A stretch of DNA of 64,000 bases from Protopterus annectens (lineage: Eukaryota > Chordata > Ceratodontiformes > Protopteridae): contig NC_056725.1 of the NCBI RefSeq assembly GCF_019279795.1, positions 1,070,613,068-1,070,677,067 on the forward strand, given 5' to 3'. The first letter of the stretch is position 1. Every line of letters starts with the position of its first letter. Shown here one piece after another: positions 1 through 11,040 of this stretch. The notes under the pieces were generated by a model. That model was not told the origin of the DNA and did not search any database. It saw only the letters and a program-made list of their open reading frames with translations. The translations under genes were made by a program, and so were the position numbers.

Positions 1-114
1 CTCCGTTGCTTTTGGCCACAGCTCTGATGTACGGCGTAGGCATACGCAGTATATCATAACTGCCGTGGATACCAGACAGCTGCAGAAGGGCAGCAAAGAG
101 GCATTATATAATGC

Positions 115-155
115 CATTATTTAAGAAAAGTAATTATTTCTTTTCTTAAATAATG
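115..155. repeat. Short AT-rich hairpin
   Basis: Two perfect 15-base inverted arms (115-129 and 141-155) surround an 11-base spacer. It lies next to the larger fold-back repeat at 162-306 and may belong to the same insertion. No coding potential. Confidence 0.85.
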
Positions 156-161
156 TCATAG

Positions 162-306
162 TATAATAGCAATAACCCACTTCTGAGTGTGGGTAATGCA
201 GGATTTACCCACGGTTGTCTTTGTTTGGTCCCTCAGGACCAAACCACGCCAACCGTGGGTAAATCCCGCATTACCCACACCCACGCGTGGGTTATTGCTA
301 TAATAA
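162..306. repeat. Fold-back (palindromic) repeat, MITE-like
   Basis: The sequence from about 166 to 217 is matched in reverse complement by about 250-300. The arms carry GGGTAATGC / GCATTACCC and ACCCACGGTTG / CAACCGTGGGT blocks. The centre is a second small palindrome, TTTGGTCC-CTCA-GGACCAAA (223-242), so the whole unit can fold into one long stem with a 4-base loop. No clear target-site duplication was found. A non-autonomous DNA transposon or fold-back element is the likeliest origin; the family is not recognised. Confidence 0.8.
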
Positions 307-521
307 TACCACCAGTAATCCCATACCTCTGACATGACATATGTGATTTACAGTGACAAGAGATGAGTCTACGCACACACTTGAACAACTATTATGATAC
401 ATCCACACTCCATGAGGGTATCCAAGTGCACTGCCCGGGCATTGTAACATCTGCTAAAGGTTTTAGGAGGGACACTGCTATACCTGTATACGACAGTATG
501 GGCAATACAGGCTAGTTGCCC

Positions 522-530
522 TGTGTGAAT

Positions 531-568
<38 letters not shown>

Positions 569-575
569 TGCCATT

Positions 576-620
<45 letters not shown>

Positions 621-625
621 GTATA
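522..625. repeat. (TA)n microsatellite bracketed by an inverted repeat
   Basis: A TA tract at 533-567 is flanked by TGTGTGAATGG on the left and CCATTCACACA on the right, so the tract sits inside a hairpin. A second CA/TA tract follows to about 625. Confidence 0.9.
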
Positions 626-959
626 TACTTCAATGTGGATTTGTGTCAAATGCCTTGACCTGGTCAAGTTCCACAGGATGATACTGTTGTCATCATGCAT
701 GCCTTCGATGACCTCATTGAGGCTATCTAACAGATGTAACAGACATGATGTAGCATTTACAACTCACACAGATCTGCTGCACATAACTGAAACATAACTA
801 AACAGAAATGCATGAAGAAAGTGACAGTCTTATAGACTGATTTATTGACAATCAAAAAATGCAGTATGTTTCATAGGTTCATAGGTTCATAGGTGTGTAC
901 TAGGCTAATGGCCCTGGGGCCTTTACAAGCCTAACCCATAGAAGTGCCCTGGCATTGTG

Positions 960-3720
960 CTGCCCGTTGTTAGTTCCCAGTGCTTCTATCAAGTAGAGCC
1001 ACTGGAGTGATCCCAGGGATGAACTTTCTATTACCCATCCACTCATCAAGATTTCTCTTGAAGAGGGCTAGTGAGGTGCTCTGCTTGACATGTATGAGAA
1101 GTCTATTCCAGAGCATGGGTAGTCTCTGGATTATGAACCTGTCCCTCCAGCATGTTCTGTTGATTGTGGTAATGAGTTTGAGGTCTCTGGAGTGTGTGGT
1201 GCAGAGGGATTGGGATTTCTTTAGATGTAGCATTTCTAACAGAGCTGGGTCAGACATGGCTTTGTAACTCAAGCAGAGATCACCACTTAGTAGACGATAT
1301 AAGACAGAGAATATCTGGATTTTTTTGAGTCTGTCTGTGTAGGACATGTTTTTAAGGCCTAGGATCCTCTTCGTGAGGTACTTTTGTGGCCACTCCAACT
1401 GTTGCAGGTGTCTAGTAAGGTACATGCCAAATAGGGCATTATACTCTATGATTAGTCTAATGAGAGAAGAGTAGAGAGAAATAATTACCTCTTTTCTCCT
1501 GGATGCAAAACCCTTGGTAATGAAATCTGCCACACAGAAGGACTTTCTGACCACCGTGGCAATGTGGTGGTTGAAAGAGAAGTTGTGGTCAACCTGTGTC
1601 CCCAGATCGTTTATAACACCTTCAGTGTTCAGTGGGCTACCATCAGTGTACTAATCAGTGGGAATTGAGTTTTTCCCAAAAGGGATGACTACGCATATTT
1701 TGGCATTAGGCTTAAGGCCATGGTTTTGACACCAGTCATTGGTTTCAGTGAGGCCTTTCTGTAGGATGTCTGCATTACTTGGGGAGCTAATAATGGCTCC
1801 CAGCTTGCAGTTATCTGCGAATTTGGTCAGCCAGAGTCCATCCATGTTAGACCGGACCTGTGAGAAGTAGATGCCAAGCAGGAGAGGACCCAGGACCGAT
1901 CCCTGTGGGACTCCTGTGTATTCTATCTGTGAGCCAATTTGCAACCTACCTAATGATATAGGGATTGATGCCTAGTTTGCTGAGTTTATCAATAATTCCT
2001 GAGTGAGAAATGCTATTAAAGGCCTTGGCCAGATAGCGGTAGGCTGTATGAACTGCCTTACCTTCATCCAGTTGCTCTGTTGACTGACTCAAAGAAGTCA
2101 ACCAGGTTGAGCAGGCATGATCTACCCTTCACAAAACCAAATTGTGTGGGATCTAGAGTTTGGGGATTTCCTATATCCTTGTTAATTAGGTCCATGATGA
2201 TGTGCTCCATAGCCTTATATATAAGACTCGTCATGCTAATGGGGTGATAGTTCTCAGCGTCTGTAGTTGTTCCCCCTTTATGGAGAGGGATAACTGTAGC
2301 AGTGCACCATTCAGTAGGGACAAAGCCTGAGGTGAGGCTGTGAGTGAACACAGCACACAGATGTGGTACCAGTTCACTTTGTAATTCATATAGAACACAG
2401 CCAGGGATATTGTTGGGTCCCATGGAAGCTGTATTCTTGGCCTTAGACAATACAGCCTTAACCTGTGCTGCAGTAATGTTGGGTGCCTGGCATTCTTCCG
2501 GTATTGAGATTGGTCTTTTAGGTGGGAGAGAGGGGTAAAGTTGGCACTGACTCTGTCGACCAGTATGTTGGCAATATCTGTTGGCTCATTATAGGGGGTA
2601 CCATTGTGCAGTAACTCAGAGCAAATCTGGGTATTGCCATGCAGATCCTTGATAGAACTATAGAAGGTTTTGTGGTTGTTTTTAGTGTCTGCAACAATTC
2701 TGCCTTCATAGCTGGCTTTGGAGCTTTTGATGAGGGATCTCAACTTTTTGTTAAGGCTAATAAGGGAATTTTTCCAGTCTTGGGACTTCACCTTTTTCTG
2801 CAACAGTTTCTTCCTTCTGTTGTAGAATTTATTAATGGCAGGTGACCACCAGACTGGCTTCCTTTTTTTGGAGGAGAGCATCTTGGTTCTGTTGGGTATG
2901 GCTAGTTCCATTCATTTATGTATGTTTTTGTACAGAGCATTGGTGTATGTTTCAGCAGTCGTGCATCTATTTTCCATTGGCATGGGTGCCCTGAAGTTTG
3001 CCACCTCTGTTTTTAGGAGTCCAAAGTCAGCTTTGGAGAAGCTTTTCATGGTGCATACCTTTGTGGGGGGTGTAGGTGAGATGTGTATTTTCATGGTGAT
3101 TAGTTTGTGGTTGGATCTTACCAGGGAGGAACTGATTACTGGTGTACAGCAATGGTTGCCCATGTTATTAATAACCAGGTCAAGGATGTTGCCTCCTTTA
3201 GTCGGGGTAAGAATGAGCTGGTCCAGGGCATTGGAATTGATGAATTCCAGGAAGTGTTGGGCCAGTGCATTGGTGCATGAGTAGTTTTCACAGCTGATGG
3301 AGGGGTAGTTGAAGTCACCTAGTATGAGAGTATGGGTTGGATCTTAATAGTTTCCAAGGTGCTTAGGAATGTGGAGTGAGAGTTTTGGGACATGGTTGGG
3401 GACCTATAGCAGGCTATGACCTGAATCGCCATCTTACCCAATGTTAGTTGTATCTGGAGTATCTCAGATGCATTATGCTGGGCTACTAGTCTGGAGATAT
3501 GCATATCCTTTATGAATATGGAGACACTACTGCCTTTGGCGCTTCGGTCCATGTTCTGGGGCTGAAAGGTGTGGAATAAGTTATAGCCTGGTAGCGCAGG
3601 GGTGCTTTCTGCTGCTTTAAACCAGGTGTCCATTACAACACAAATATCAATGTTCTCCATTTTGAGCACTGCTTCAAATAAGTGCATCTTGAGATTTAGA
3701 CATCTAACATTGAGCAGCAT
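960..3720 (-). pseudogene. CR1-1 ORF2 remnant: endonuclease and reverse transcriptase
   Basis: It starts at an ATG at 3,720 (MLLNVRCLNLKMH), in the same position as the ORF2 start of CR1-2. The AP endonuclease shows LGDFNYPSI near 3,318 and SNHKLI near 3,120, where family members usually have S-D-H. The linker and reverse transcriptase follow: GPNNIPGCV near 2,410, DPTQFGFVKGRS near 2,130 and GVPQGSVLGPLL near 1,900. The catalytic box is FADN at 1,811-1,822, a D-to-N change of the usual F/YADD. The C-terminal region 970-1,554 is one open frame ending in LDEWMGNRKF. At least five frame changes separate these pieces, so no protein can be made. Homology is shared with all other CR1 copies here. 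Confidence 0.9.
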
Positions 3721-3739
3721 GGCCCTCAGATTGCATTTA

Positions 3740-4753
3740 TTTATAGCTGCTATGGTGGTAATTTCATCTCTGGAACACCGCCTAAAAAAGGCACTATAGG
3801 GGTGGCAAGAGCCTTAACCAGTACCCTGAATAACAGGGGTGACAGATACAGGCCATGTCTGGCAAAGCATCGAGGTCTGTCAATAATGTCATCCTAAGCA
3901 GACAGATACTGGATCCCCTTAGAATGACAACAGAAACTTAGCCAATTGTTGAAGTCAGTCATTTTTGTTTGTACTGTGGTATGATTCTGGGCAATGGTAG
4001 GATGCTGCTCAGGGCTGAGGTCATACCTGCCTGGGCCACATAATCCGAGAGCTCCACCATGTCTCTTTTCATGTCGTCAAGGGAGGTGTGTCTCAGGTCA
4101 TTCACACCCACATAGACAATGACAGTTATACTTGTACTTGTTGTGGAGTGACCTGGGTGCGTGTGTTATCTGTTTGATTTTGGCACCTGATAAACAGCTG
4201 ACTGTTACCTTCTCCTTATTCAGCCTAGTGAGTGGGACATCAGTGTGCTTCACTATTGAGTTACCTATGATTTTTGTATTGGGTAAGCTGTTTTGCCTTA
4301 GGGGCATAGGTTGAGTGGCACACTGTGTAGGTGAGCTATGTGTCTTGTGGTTTGTGCTGTGTTGTGGTGGTTAAGTGCGTTTCTGCCTTGGAGGTCCCTG
4401 CTGTTTGGGTAGATTTCTGTTGAGAGCATCTGTGAAGGTGGGTGTGTGGTTTGTGTTTTTATGTGAGGGCTGTGATGGTGGTGTTCTGGAGTGCTATGTG
4501 TTCCATGTGGAGTGGTGCAGGTGTTGACCTTCTCCTCTTGACCAGCTCTTCCGGTCTTGGCTGGGGAGTGCATGGCTTCCAATTTGGAGATATAGGCACG
4601 TCTCTCACAAGTCTGAGTGTTGGGAGGTAAGAGGAGAGGGTTGTCTGTGTACATGACGTAGTTGCTACACTGCCTCAGAATGCCCAAGTTCACCAGCTTA
4701 ATAGGAGAAAGCACAGGAAACTGACCTTTAGACATGCTAGGAAGAATGGTCAT
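3740..4753 (-). pseudogene. CR1-1 ORF1 remnant: zinc-binding-like start plus SGNH/GDSL esterase domain
   Basis: The frame opening at 4,753 has a Cys-rich stretch (RQCSNYVMYTD ... TCERRAYI), consistent with a mutated C-x2-C...C-x2-C zinc motif as in vertebrate CR1 ORF1 proteins. From 4,307 downwards comes an SGNH hydrolase. Block I reads IIGNSIVKHTDVPL, where the GDS-type motif has Asp changed to Asn. A second block reads VIVYVGVNDLRHTS, the G-x-N-D type block, and a late block near 3,850 reads RCFARHGLYLSP, near where the catalytic His motif is expected. In the CR1 family this domain belongs to the ORF1 protein that accompanies the RNA. Stops and shifts make this copy non-functional. Identification as CR1 ORF1 is strong; esterase activity is lost. 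Confidence 0.85.
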
Positions 4754-4760
4754 GATTACT

Positions 4761-5699
4761 AAGTACTGGAGCTGTTTCCTTATAGGATGTCTGGTGCTGA
4801 TAGCACTTGTGTGCTACAAAAAGTGCTACAAAAAAGCCTGATGAAGTGCTGGTGAATAAGCTAATTAAAGTGCAGGACAGAAGAGAAAGTTGAAAGGGAT
4901 AGAAAAAAACTGCCCAAACAGACAATAAAACTACACTTTCAGAGCTGGAAACCACTCCTCTTGTGGTAGATAGGCTACCTAGTGCTTACCACTGCCACTA
5001 ATAAGCTGGAAGGCTTCCCTCTATCACAGAAGGGTCTGGGAAACTCAGTCCTGGATACTGCAAATCTGTATCTGGACTACTATAGCAACAGGAAAGGCAG
5101 AAAACAAGCCAAGAACTTTTTTTTTTGTTTTTTTTTAAGAAAAACAGTTAACTTAAAAGACTAGCACTTGCAGTATGAAACAATACAGTTAAACAGCAAT
5201 GAAATGCAGTAAAATGCAGTTAAACAGTAATGAAATGCAGTAGGTAGCAATTAAATGTAGTTAATCAGTAGATTGTTTTTAAACAATAGCTCACAAATCA
5301 CAACAGTAACAGACATCACTAATAAAGCAGTGATTCAGTAGAATACTGTCATCAATTTAGTGAGCCTACCAACAAGCTTAAGTTGCCAAAGGTTGTAATG
5401 GGACCAAGGAAATAACCTCTCACCTACAAAGTTTTCTGCCAGATTACCACTGTCAAAGAAAATTTGGTTACAGAACTCAAGTATCTCAAACTTTCATGAA
5501 AAAGTATTTTGCTGTCTGACTTACAGTGTACAGTTTGTGGCTGTTACTAAATGCCAAGAAAATATTCACATCTGTTTCCTTCTCCTACATCTTGGAACCC
5601 ACTTAATATTTTCTCTTAAAAACTAATGATTTGCAGGTGTCCTTTGTTCTTCTAAAATAACAGAAGCTCACATCATATTGAGGGCTGGAATAATAGTAG
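4761..5699. other. No gene recognised; short tandem repeat at 5,185-5,270
   Basis: AT-rich sequence between CR1-1 and Ngaro-1. The left part (4,761-4,960) may be CR1-1 5' UTR. At about 5,185-5,270 a unit beginning CAGTTAAACAG and containing ATGAAATGCAGTA is repeated about two to three times with changes. It could belong to the Ngaro-1 terminal repeat structure, but this could not be shown. Confidence 0.4.
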
Positions 5700-6099
5700 T
5701 CCACTGAGCCGAGTCATAAAACACACCCGATTGACTTTGTGACATTTTATTATACAATGGTCAAGGATAACCAATAGTGATGCCATAAATAATTCATATG
5801 CAACTTATTGACAAATACCATCAAACCATAACCTCAAGCTGGTTGGTGTAAACCTGCCTGTTCTGGCTGCCACTTCAGAGAAAACCAGGTATGTATTTCT
5901 AGCTATTTTGGACCTGGTGGCAAACCCATTTAACTCATACTTACAAGCAGCATACCCTCAAGGCTGCTGAACAGGAATGGGGGGAACACAAGGGGAGGGG
6001 TGAAGCCATAAGGCCACCACCAACCCAGCATGGCATGCTGTTTCCGGCAAATCAGTGGCTTCATGAATAAATTCTGGGTTATGGAAGGAATCAAGTCAA

Positions 6100-6883
6100 A
6101 CTTAGAGAAATCTCTGAATAGCAACAACCATATCCAAATTAAACAAATCAAAACCCATGTTCTTCAAATGAACATTGTCCAGATCATAGAAATCGGGCTC
6201 CAGTCTGTCACTATCACTGGCTCAATCACTGGAAACCAATTTGGCTAGCAGCCCACTTGACTCTGTGGCTGATTAAACACCTGGCTTTCTCAATGGCACA
6301 CACTTTCTAGCACCCTTCCAGTACAGTCTTGGGATGATGGCAGACCAGAAGAAAACTACCTTTGGATGAAGCTGCTGCAAGTGGTCCATATTAGATAAGA
6401 TTCTGGCCAACAATACTTTCTTAGAGGCTTGATCTAGATCATTTTCCTCAAGGAGAATTAGCAGAACACTGAGCAAAGCTTCTTCCATGGTAATCATATG
6501 CCAAATTTCCAAGAATTGAAAGAACTAAGACCAGGTAAACCAAAAGAACGAACTCTCCGATGGTTACTATTAAAGGAACTTGAGTGGTAAGTCAAGTGGG
6601 GTAAGGCTCAAATTGATGCTCTCTGAATAAAAGAATGGCCCAAGAACCACCTCCTTCCTTGCAACAGAAATAAAAATCAATGCCCGATGAATTACAAAAA
6701 GGTATCAGAGACCCTCCTTCCCATTCTTTGAATGACCTGCACAGAGTGCCCTTTCATGGCTAAGTCTAAGGTACAACCTATCTGGAAGGAATGTGAGGAA
6801 TATCCTTGTGGGAAACCATTTTCCCTGTCAATGCCTGCTTAATAAATGCATTATTCTCTGATAGGTTAAATGACCTGCCCAAG
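6100..6883 (-). pseudogene. Ngaro-1 recombinase end plus SGNH hydrolase domain
   Basis: Reading down from 6,883, a short stretch VIQRMGRRVSDTFL (near 6,720) resembles the end of a tyrosine recombinase, where a G-R-W-x-S motif is usual. A block LGHSFIQRAS near 6,640 fits the GHSF form of SGNH block I used by Ngaro proteins. The open frame 6,512-6,273 contains VVFFWSAIIPRLYWKGARK, matching the W-S-x-I-x-P-R-x-x-W-x-G-A block of that family. After a stop, DFYDLDNVHLKNMGFDLF (near 6,170) gives the final D-x-x-H-L block with the presumed catalytic His. The pieces lie in different frames, so this is a fossil. The SGNH assignment rests on motif order, not on a database search. Confidence 0.7.
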
Positions 6884-6898
6884 GCCTGCATGAAAACC
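6884..6898. repeat. Target-site duplication, left copy (GCCTGCATGAAAACC)
   Basis: Fifteen bases identical to 9,149-9,163, exactly flanking the RTE LINE. This marks a target-primed insertion into Ngaro-1. Confidence 0.95.
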
Positions 6899-9148
6899 TT
6901 CTTTTTCTTCTTTCGGCTGCTCCCGTTAGGGGTCGCCACAGCAGATCATCTGTTTCCATTTCCTCCTGTCCTCTGCATCTTGCTCTGTCACACAAACCAC
7001 CTGCATGTCCTCTCTCACCACATCCATAAACCTTATCTTAGGCCTTCCTCTTTTCCTGTTATCTGGCAGCTTCATCCTTAGCATCTTTTTCCCAATATAC
7101 TCTACATCCCTCCTCAGCACATGTCCAAACCAACATAATCTTGCCTCTCTGGCATTGTCTCCAAACCTTCCAACCTGGGCTGACCCTCTAATATACTTAT
7201 TCCTAATTCTGTCCTCCCTAGTCACACCCAGTGCAAATCTTAACATCTTTAACTCTGCCACATCCAGCTCTGACTCCTGCCTTTTTGTCAATGCTACTTT
7301 CTCCAACCCTTATAACATATCTGGTCTCACTACCCTCTTGTAGACCTTCCCTTTTACTCTGACTGGTACTTGTCTGTCACAAATCACTCCTGACACTCTT
7401 CTCCACCCACTCCATCCTGCCGGTACTCTCTTCACATTTCTTCCACACTCACCATTACTCTGAACTGTTGATCCCAAGTATTTTAACTCATACACCTTCA
7501 CCACCTCTACTCCCTGCATCCTCACCATTCCTCTATCTTCCCTCTCATTCACACACATATATTCTGTCTTAGTCCTGCTGACCTTCATTCCTCTTCTCTC
7601 TAGAACATATCTCCACCTCTCCAGGATCTCCTCCACCTGTTCCCTACTCTCACTACAGATTACAATGTCATCTGCAAACATCATAGTCCACGGGGACTCC
7701 TGTCTGATCTCGTCTGTGAACCTGTCCATCACCATTTCAAATAAGAAAGGGTTCAGAGCTGACCCTTGATGTAATCCCACCTCCACCTTAAACACATCCG
7801 TCACTACCCCCGCAGACCTCACTGCTGTCACACTACCCTCATACATATCTTGTACCACTCTTACATACTTCTCTGACACTCCCGACTTACTTATACAATA
7901 CCACAACTCCTCGCTAGGCACCCTGTCATATGCTTTCTCTAAGTCCACAAAGACACAATGCAACTCTTTCTGTCCTTCTCTGTACTTCTCAATCAACACT
8001 CTCAGAGCAAACTTCACATCTGTAGTGCTCTTTCCTGGCATGAAACCATACTTCTGATCACTAATCATCACCTCCCGTCTTAATCTAGCTTCCACTACTC
8101 TTTCCCATAACTTCATGCTGTGACTGATCAATTTAATCCCTCTATAGTTACTACAGCTCTGCACATCACCCTTATTCTTAAAAATCGGTAACAAAACACA
8201 TTTTCTCCATTCCTCAGGCATCCTCTCACTTTCCAAGATTTCACTAAACAATCTAGTTAAAAACTCCACTGACATTTCACCTAAACTCCTCCATGCATCC
8301 ACAGCTATGTCATCTGGACCAATAGCCTTTCCATTCTTCATCCTCTTCATAGCTATCCTTACTTCCTCCTTGCTAATCCACTGCACTTCATAATTCACTA
8401 TCCGCATATCATCCAACCTTCTCTCCCTCTCATTCTCTTCATTCATCAGCCCCTCACAGTACTCTTTCCATCTGCTCAACACACTCTCCTCGCTTGTGAG
8501 TATGGTTCCCTCATTATCCTTTATCACCCTTACCTGCTGCACATCTTTACTAGCTCGGTCCTTCTGTCTAGCCAATCGGTACAGGTCCTTTTCTCCTTCC
8601 TTAGTGTACAACCTTTCATACAACTCTTCATACGTCTTATCCTTAGCCTTCGCCACCTCTCTCTTTGCCATGCACCTCATCTCCTTATACTCCTGTCTAC
8701 CGTCTTCATCTCTCTGACAATCCCACTTCTTTTTCTTTGCCAACCTCTTTCTCTGTATACTCTCCTGTACTTCCTCATTCCACCACCAGGTCTCCTTGTC
8801 CTCCTTCCTCTTTCCAGATGTCACACCAAGCACCTTTCTAGCCATCTCCGTTACCAGCTCTGCTGTAGTTACCCAGCTATTCGGTAACTCTTCCCTGCCA
8901 CCCAGTGCCCGTCTTAACTCTTCCCTGGACTCCACCTTACAGTTACCATTTCTCAATTTCCACCATTTGATCCTTGGTACTGCCCTCACACTCCTCCTCC
9001 TCTTCTTGATCACCAATGTCATTTTACAAACCACCATCCTATGCTGCCTAACTACACTTTCCCCTGCACCACTTTAGAGTCTCCAATCTCCTTCAGACTG
9101 GCCCTTCTACATAAGATATAATCCACCTGTGTCCATCTCCCTCCACCT
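6899..9148 (-). mobile_element. RTE-clade LINE, 5'-truncated, inserted in Ngaro-1
   Basis: A minus-strand LINE flanked by a perfect 15-base target-site duplication. The 3' end (6,899-6,957) has a CTT-rich tail and a conserved segment containing GGGGTCGCCACAGCAGATC. The 5' end is cut inside the endonuclease domain, so this is a typical truncated target-primed insertion. It is the best preserved retroelement in the window, with one 575-codon frame and one frame change before the C-terminus. It is clearly younger than the Ngaro it interrupts. Confidence 0.95.
6926..9148 (-). pseudogene. RTE endonuclease (C-terminal end) and reverse transcriptase, nearly intact
   Basis: The endonuclease tail is visible at 9,148-9,010 (GGRWTQVDYILC, then RQHRMVVCKMTL), broken by a frame change near 9,050. 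From 9,037 to 7,310 a single frame of 575 codons holds the linker and reverse transcriptase: KNGKAIGPDDI, NYRGIKLISHSMKLWERV, YGFMPGKSTTD, FVDLEKAYDRVP, GLHQGSALNPFLF and the catalytic FADD at 7,667-7,678. The frame then shifts, and 7,306-6,926 continues with the C-terminal domain (KMLRFALGVTREDRI, RARLCWFGHV-like, GRPKIRFMDVV, ending WKQMICCGDP). This sequence type is common in fish RTE elements. All catalytic residues that I can see in the reverse transcriptase are kept; the truncation and shift make it inactive. Confidence 0.93.
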
Positions 9149-9163
9149 GCCTGCATGAAAACC
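9149..9163. repeat. Target-site duplication, right copy
   Basis: Identical to 6,884-6,898. Ngaro-1 recombinase coding resumes directly on its right. Confidence 0.95.
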
Positions 9164-9790
9164 AAGCTTGAAATTTTCTCTGAGGGAGTAGTTTTAAATA
9201 GCAAACTGACCAAATGCACGGGACAAGTGACTAGCCCACTGGCCTTGTCTAGTCGCACCTGCTGTCCTATACCAACTTGATCAGTGTTGATTATTTTTAA
9301 CCAAATTGTAACAAACTCCTTGTGGAGGACAAGACCCTCCTAACAAAGGTAAAGGAGAAGTTCACTGGCACAAAAGGCACCCATATACAAAGATGTGAGC
9401 AAAGCAGCTATAGAGACAAATGAGTGAAATTCACCCATGGTCAATAAAGACCTTGAATAAATAGGGGAAGGAGTCATCTTCCAATGCATTTTCTGGAAAC
9501 CTGGGAAGGTCCCCACATATTCTCAAGGCCCTTAGGTATCCTTCCCATAACCCAATCTCCTGACACAGTCTGAAGGCCCAAAAAGTGGTCCAACCATCCC
9601 AAAGCTGCAAGTGAGCTCTTAGAGTTTTAGGTGAATCCCCTGTGGTGGAGCTGTCCATTAAAAATTGGAGCAACAACTGTACTCCCCATGACCTGAAGCC
9701 AGGGATCAAAGACCCATAGAATGCCTTAAAAACATGGATAAATGACAAATATGCTCTCCTAGTGTTGCTGGCCCAAGAATTTGCCAAAAC
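9164..9790 (-). pseudogene. Ngaro-1 tyrosine recombinase, N-terminal and central part
   Basis: The frame 9,787-9,431 begins MANSWASNTRRAYLSFIHVF and is the core-binding region of a DIRS-type tyrosine recombinase. Below 9,430 a second frame reads LLTSLYMGAFCASELLL, the segment around the first catalytic Arg (here G-A-F-C-A-S-E-L, with Arg apparently replaced by Cys). Then comes INTDQVGIGQQVRLDK, matching the K-T-D-Q-x-G-x-G strand of the family, and TCPVHLVSLLF. The C-terminal His/Arg/Tyr part lay beyond the RTE insertion point and is only faintly visible at 6,883-6,700. It acted in insertion of the cDNA circle; this copy is dead. Confidence 0.8.
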
Positions 9791-9799
9791 AGGTAATGC

Positions 9800-11040
9800 T
9801 AGTCTTCTCCAATTAGCCAGATTCTCACAGGAACTAGGGTGCCCTTTGGATCCGAATGTTTAGACAAGAGGCAAAACCTGGCAAACTGAAAGCAGGATTA
9901 TCAGATATAGAATTAAGATGACCAAGGACATGAACACACAAAAATGACAAATTAATTTGTAAACTTAACAAAACTAAAAGCCTGATGACTGAGTAGACCA
10001 ACCTGGACTTGGAAGAATGCTTTTTTTTTTGAAAACGTGAACCACTGAGATATTATCTGAGTGAAAAAATATCCTCTTGTCACATAATCTATCCTTCCAT
10101 ACTAACAATGCCACCTAAATGTCCCTCTTCCTCTCTCTGGATCAGCTTTCCTGCAACCTTTCAACAAACCAGCTGCTCATGAAATACTCCAATCATACTG
10201 GATGCCCCAGGTGCATCAGTAAAAAGCTCAAGGTTGGTAGCAGTGATCCAAGGGTCTGCCAAAAAGAAACTCCATTGAACACTCTCAAGAATGTGAACCA
10301 TGTATCAAAGGTTATCCTTAATCTGTCTGGATAGCTGGTCCAGATGGTGCTTGGGCCTGTCACCTTTCTATAAGTCAGATATGGACCATAGGTATGTTTT
10401 ACTGGAGAAACTCCCCTGCAGGCAAAGTTCAGCAAACTGTGTAACTGCATGATGTCTCCCACTTGAACTTTGCTAGAACCCAAGGATCTCCAAAGTAAAT
10501 GTCAGACTTGTTAAAGTTTGGGTAGAGGAAGCTTGAAGGAGTTATTAGTGGCACTGACTTCTATTTCCAAAAAAGTCAGGAGTCGACCTAGCCCTTATGA
10601 CTTGTCATCAGCCAAGGGTAGCCCCAACTCAGAGAAAAGCTGCTTGAAAATGGACATGCCTTCCAATGCATCATCCTGACCCTCCCGCACTATCAAAAAG
10701 TCATCTAGGTAGCATTCTGCTGACCATCAGGGGTCTTGTTTTTGCCATCACCAATGTAAAGCTGTGGTAAATAGTTTGAATGTTGCACTAGCTACAGCAC
10801 GTCCCTTTGGTATTGGAGTGTCAAAAAATATGTTCCCGTAGAACTGAAAACCTAAATAAGGCCAATTGTCTTGTCTCACAGGAAGAAGACAGAAAAAAGA
10901 CTGGATATCCATCATACAGAGCCAGGGTTCAGTATAGCCCCTGATGACTTTCCCTACCTGATCCAAAGAAGAGCAGTGCACTTTGGTTAGCTTGATTTCA
11001 ACAAAATCATTGACAGAACTCCCTGATGGGTGTGACAAGT
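9800..11040 (-). pseudogene. Ngaro-1 reverse transcriptase and RNase H remnant
   Basis: The frame 11,038-10,748 starts SHPSGSSVNDFVEIKLTKVH and continues with LCMMDIQSFFCLLPVRQDNW and FFDTPIPKGRAVASATFKLF. These match the P-x-G-x-S-V-N-D, K-x-D-l-x-s-A-F-x-x-i-P and L-P-x-G-x-x-x-A-x-x-F blocks of DIRS-order reverse transcriptases. The acidic pair of the YxDD box was not found in a clean frame. The frame 10,483-10,193 (LHSLLNFACRGVSPVKHTY) is the region between polymerase and RNase H, where L-x-G-x-L-N-F-A-C is usual. Stops separate the pieces. Confidence 0.8.

Larger units (their letters stand above)
870..4760 (-). mobile_element. CR1-clade LINE, long but decayed copy (CR1-1)
   Basis: A minus-strand non-LTR retrotransposon. 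Its 3' end at 870-894 carries the tandem octamer (CTATGAAC)n read on the element strand, the kind of 3' terminus typical of CR1. Reading 5' to 3' on the minus strand there are an ORF1 remnant (zinc-finger-like start, then an SGNH esterase) and an ORF2 remnant (AP-type endonuclease, reverse transcriptase, C-terminal region). Both are broken by stops and frame changes. The 5' boundary is uncertain, somewhere in 4,755-5,000. It is the most complete of the CR1 copies in the window. Confidence 0.9.

Noticed and set aside
7005..9077. Plus-strand frames of 73-112 codons
   Set aside because: They overlap the RTE ORF on the other strand. The Ser/Leu/Pro-rich composition is the complement of the Lys/Arg/Glu-rich RTE protein.
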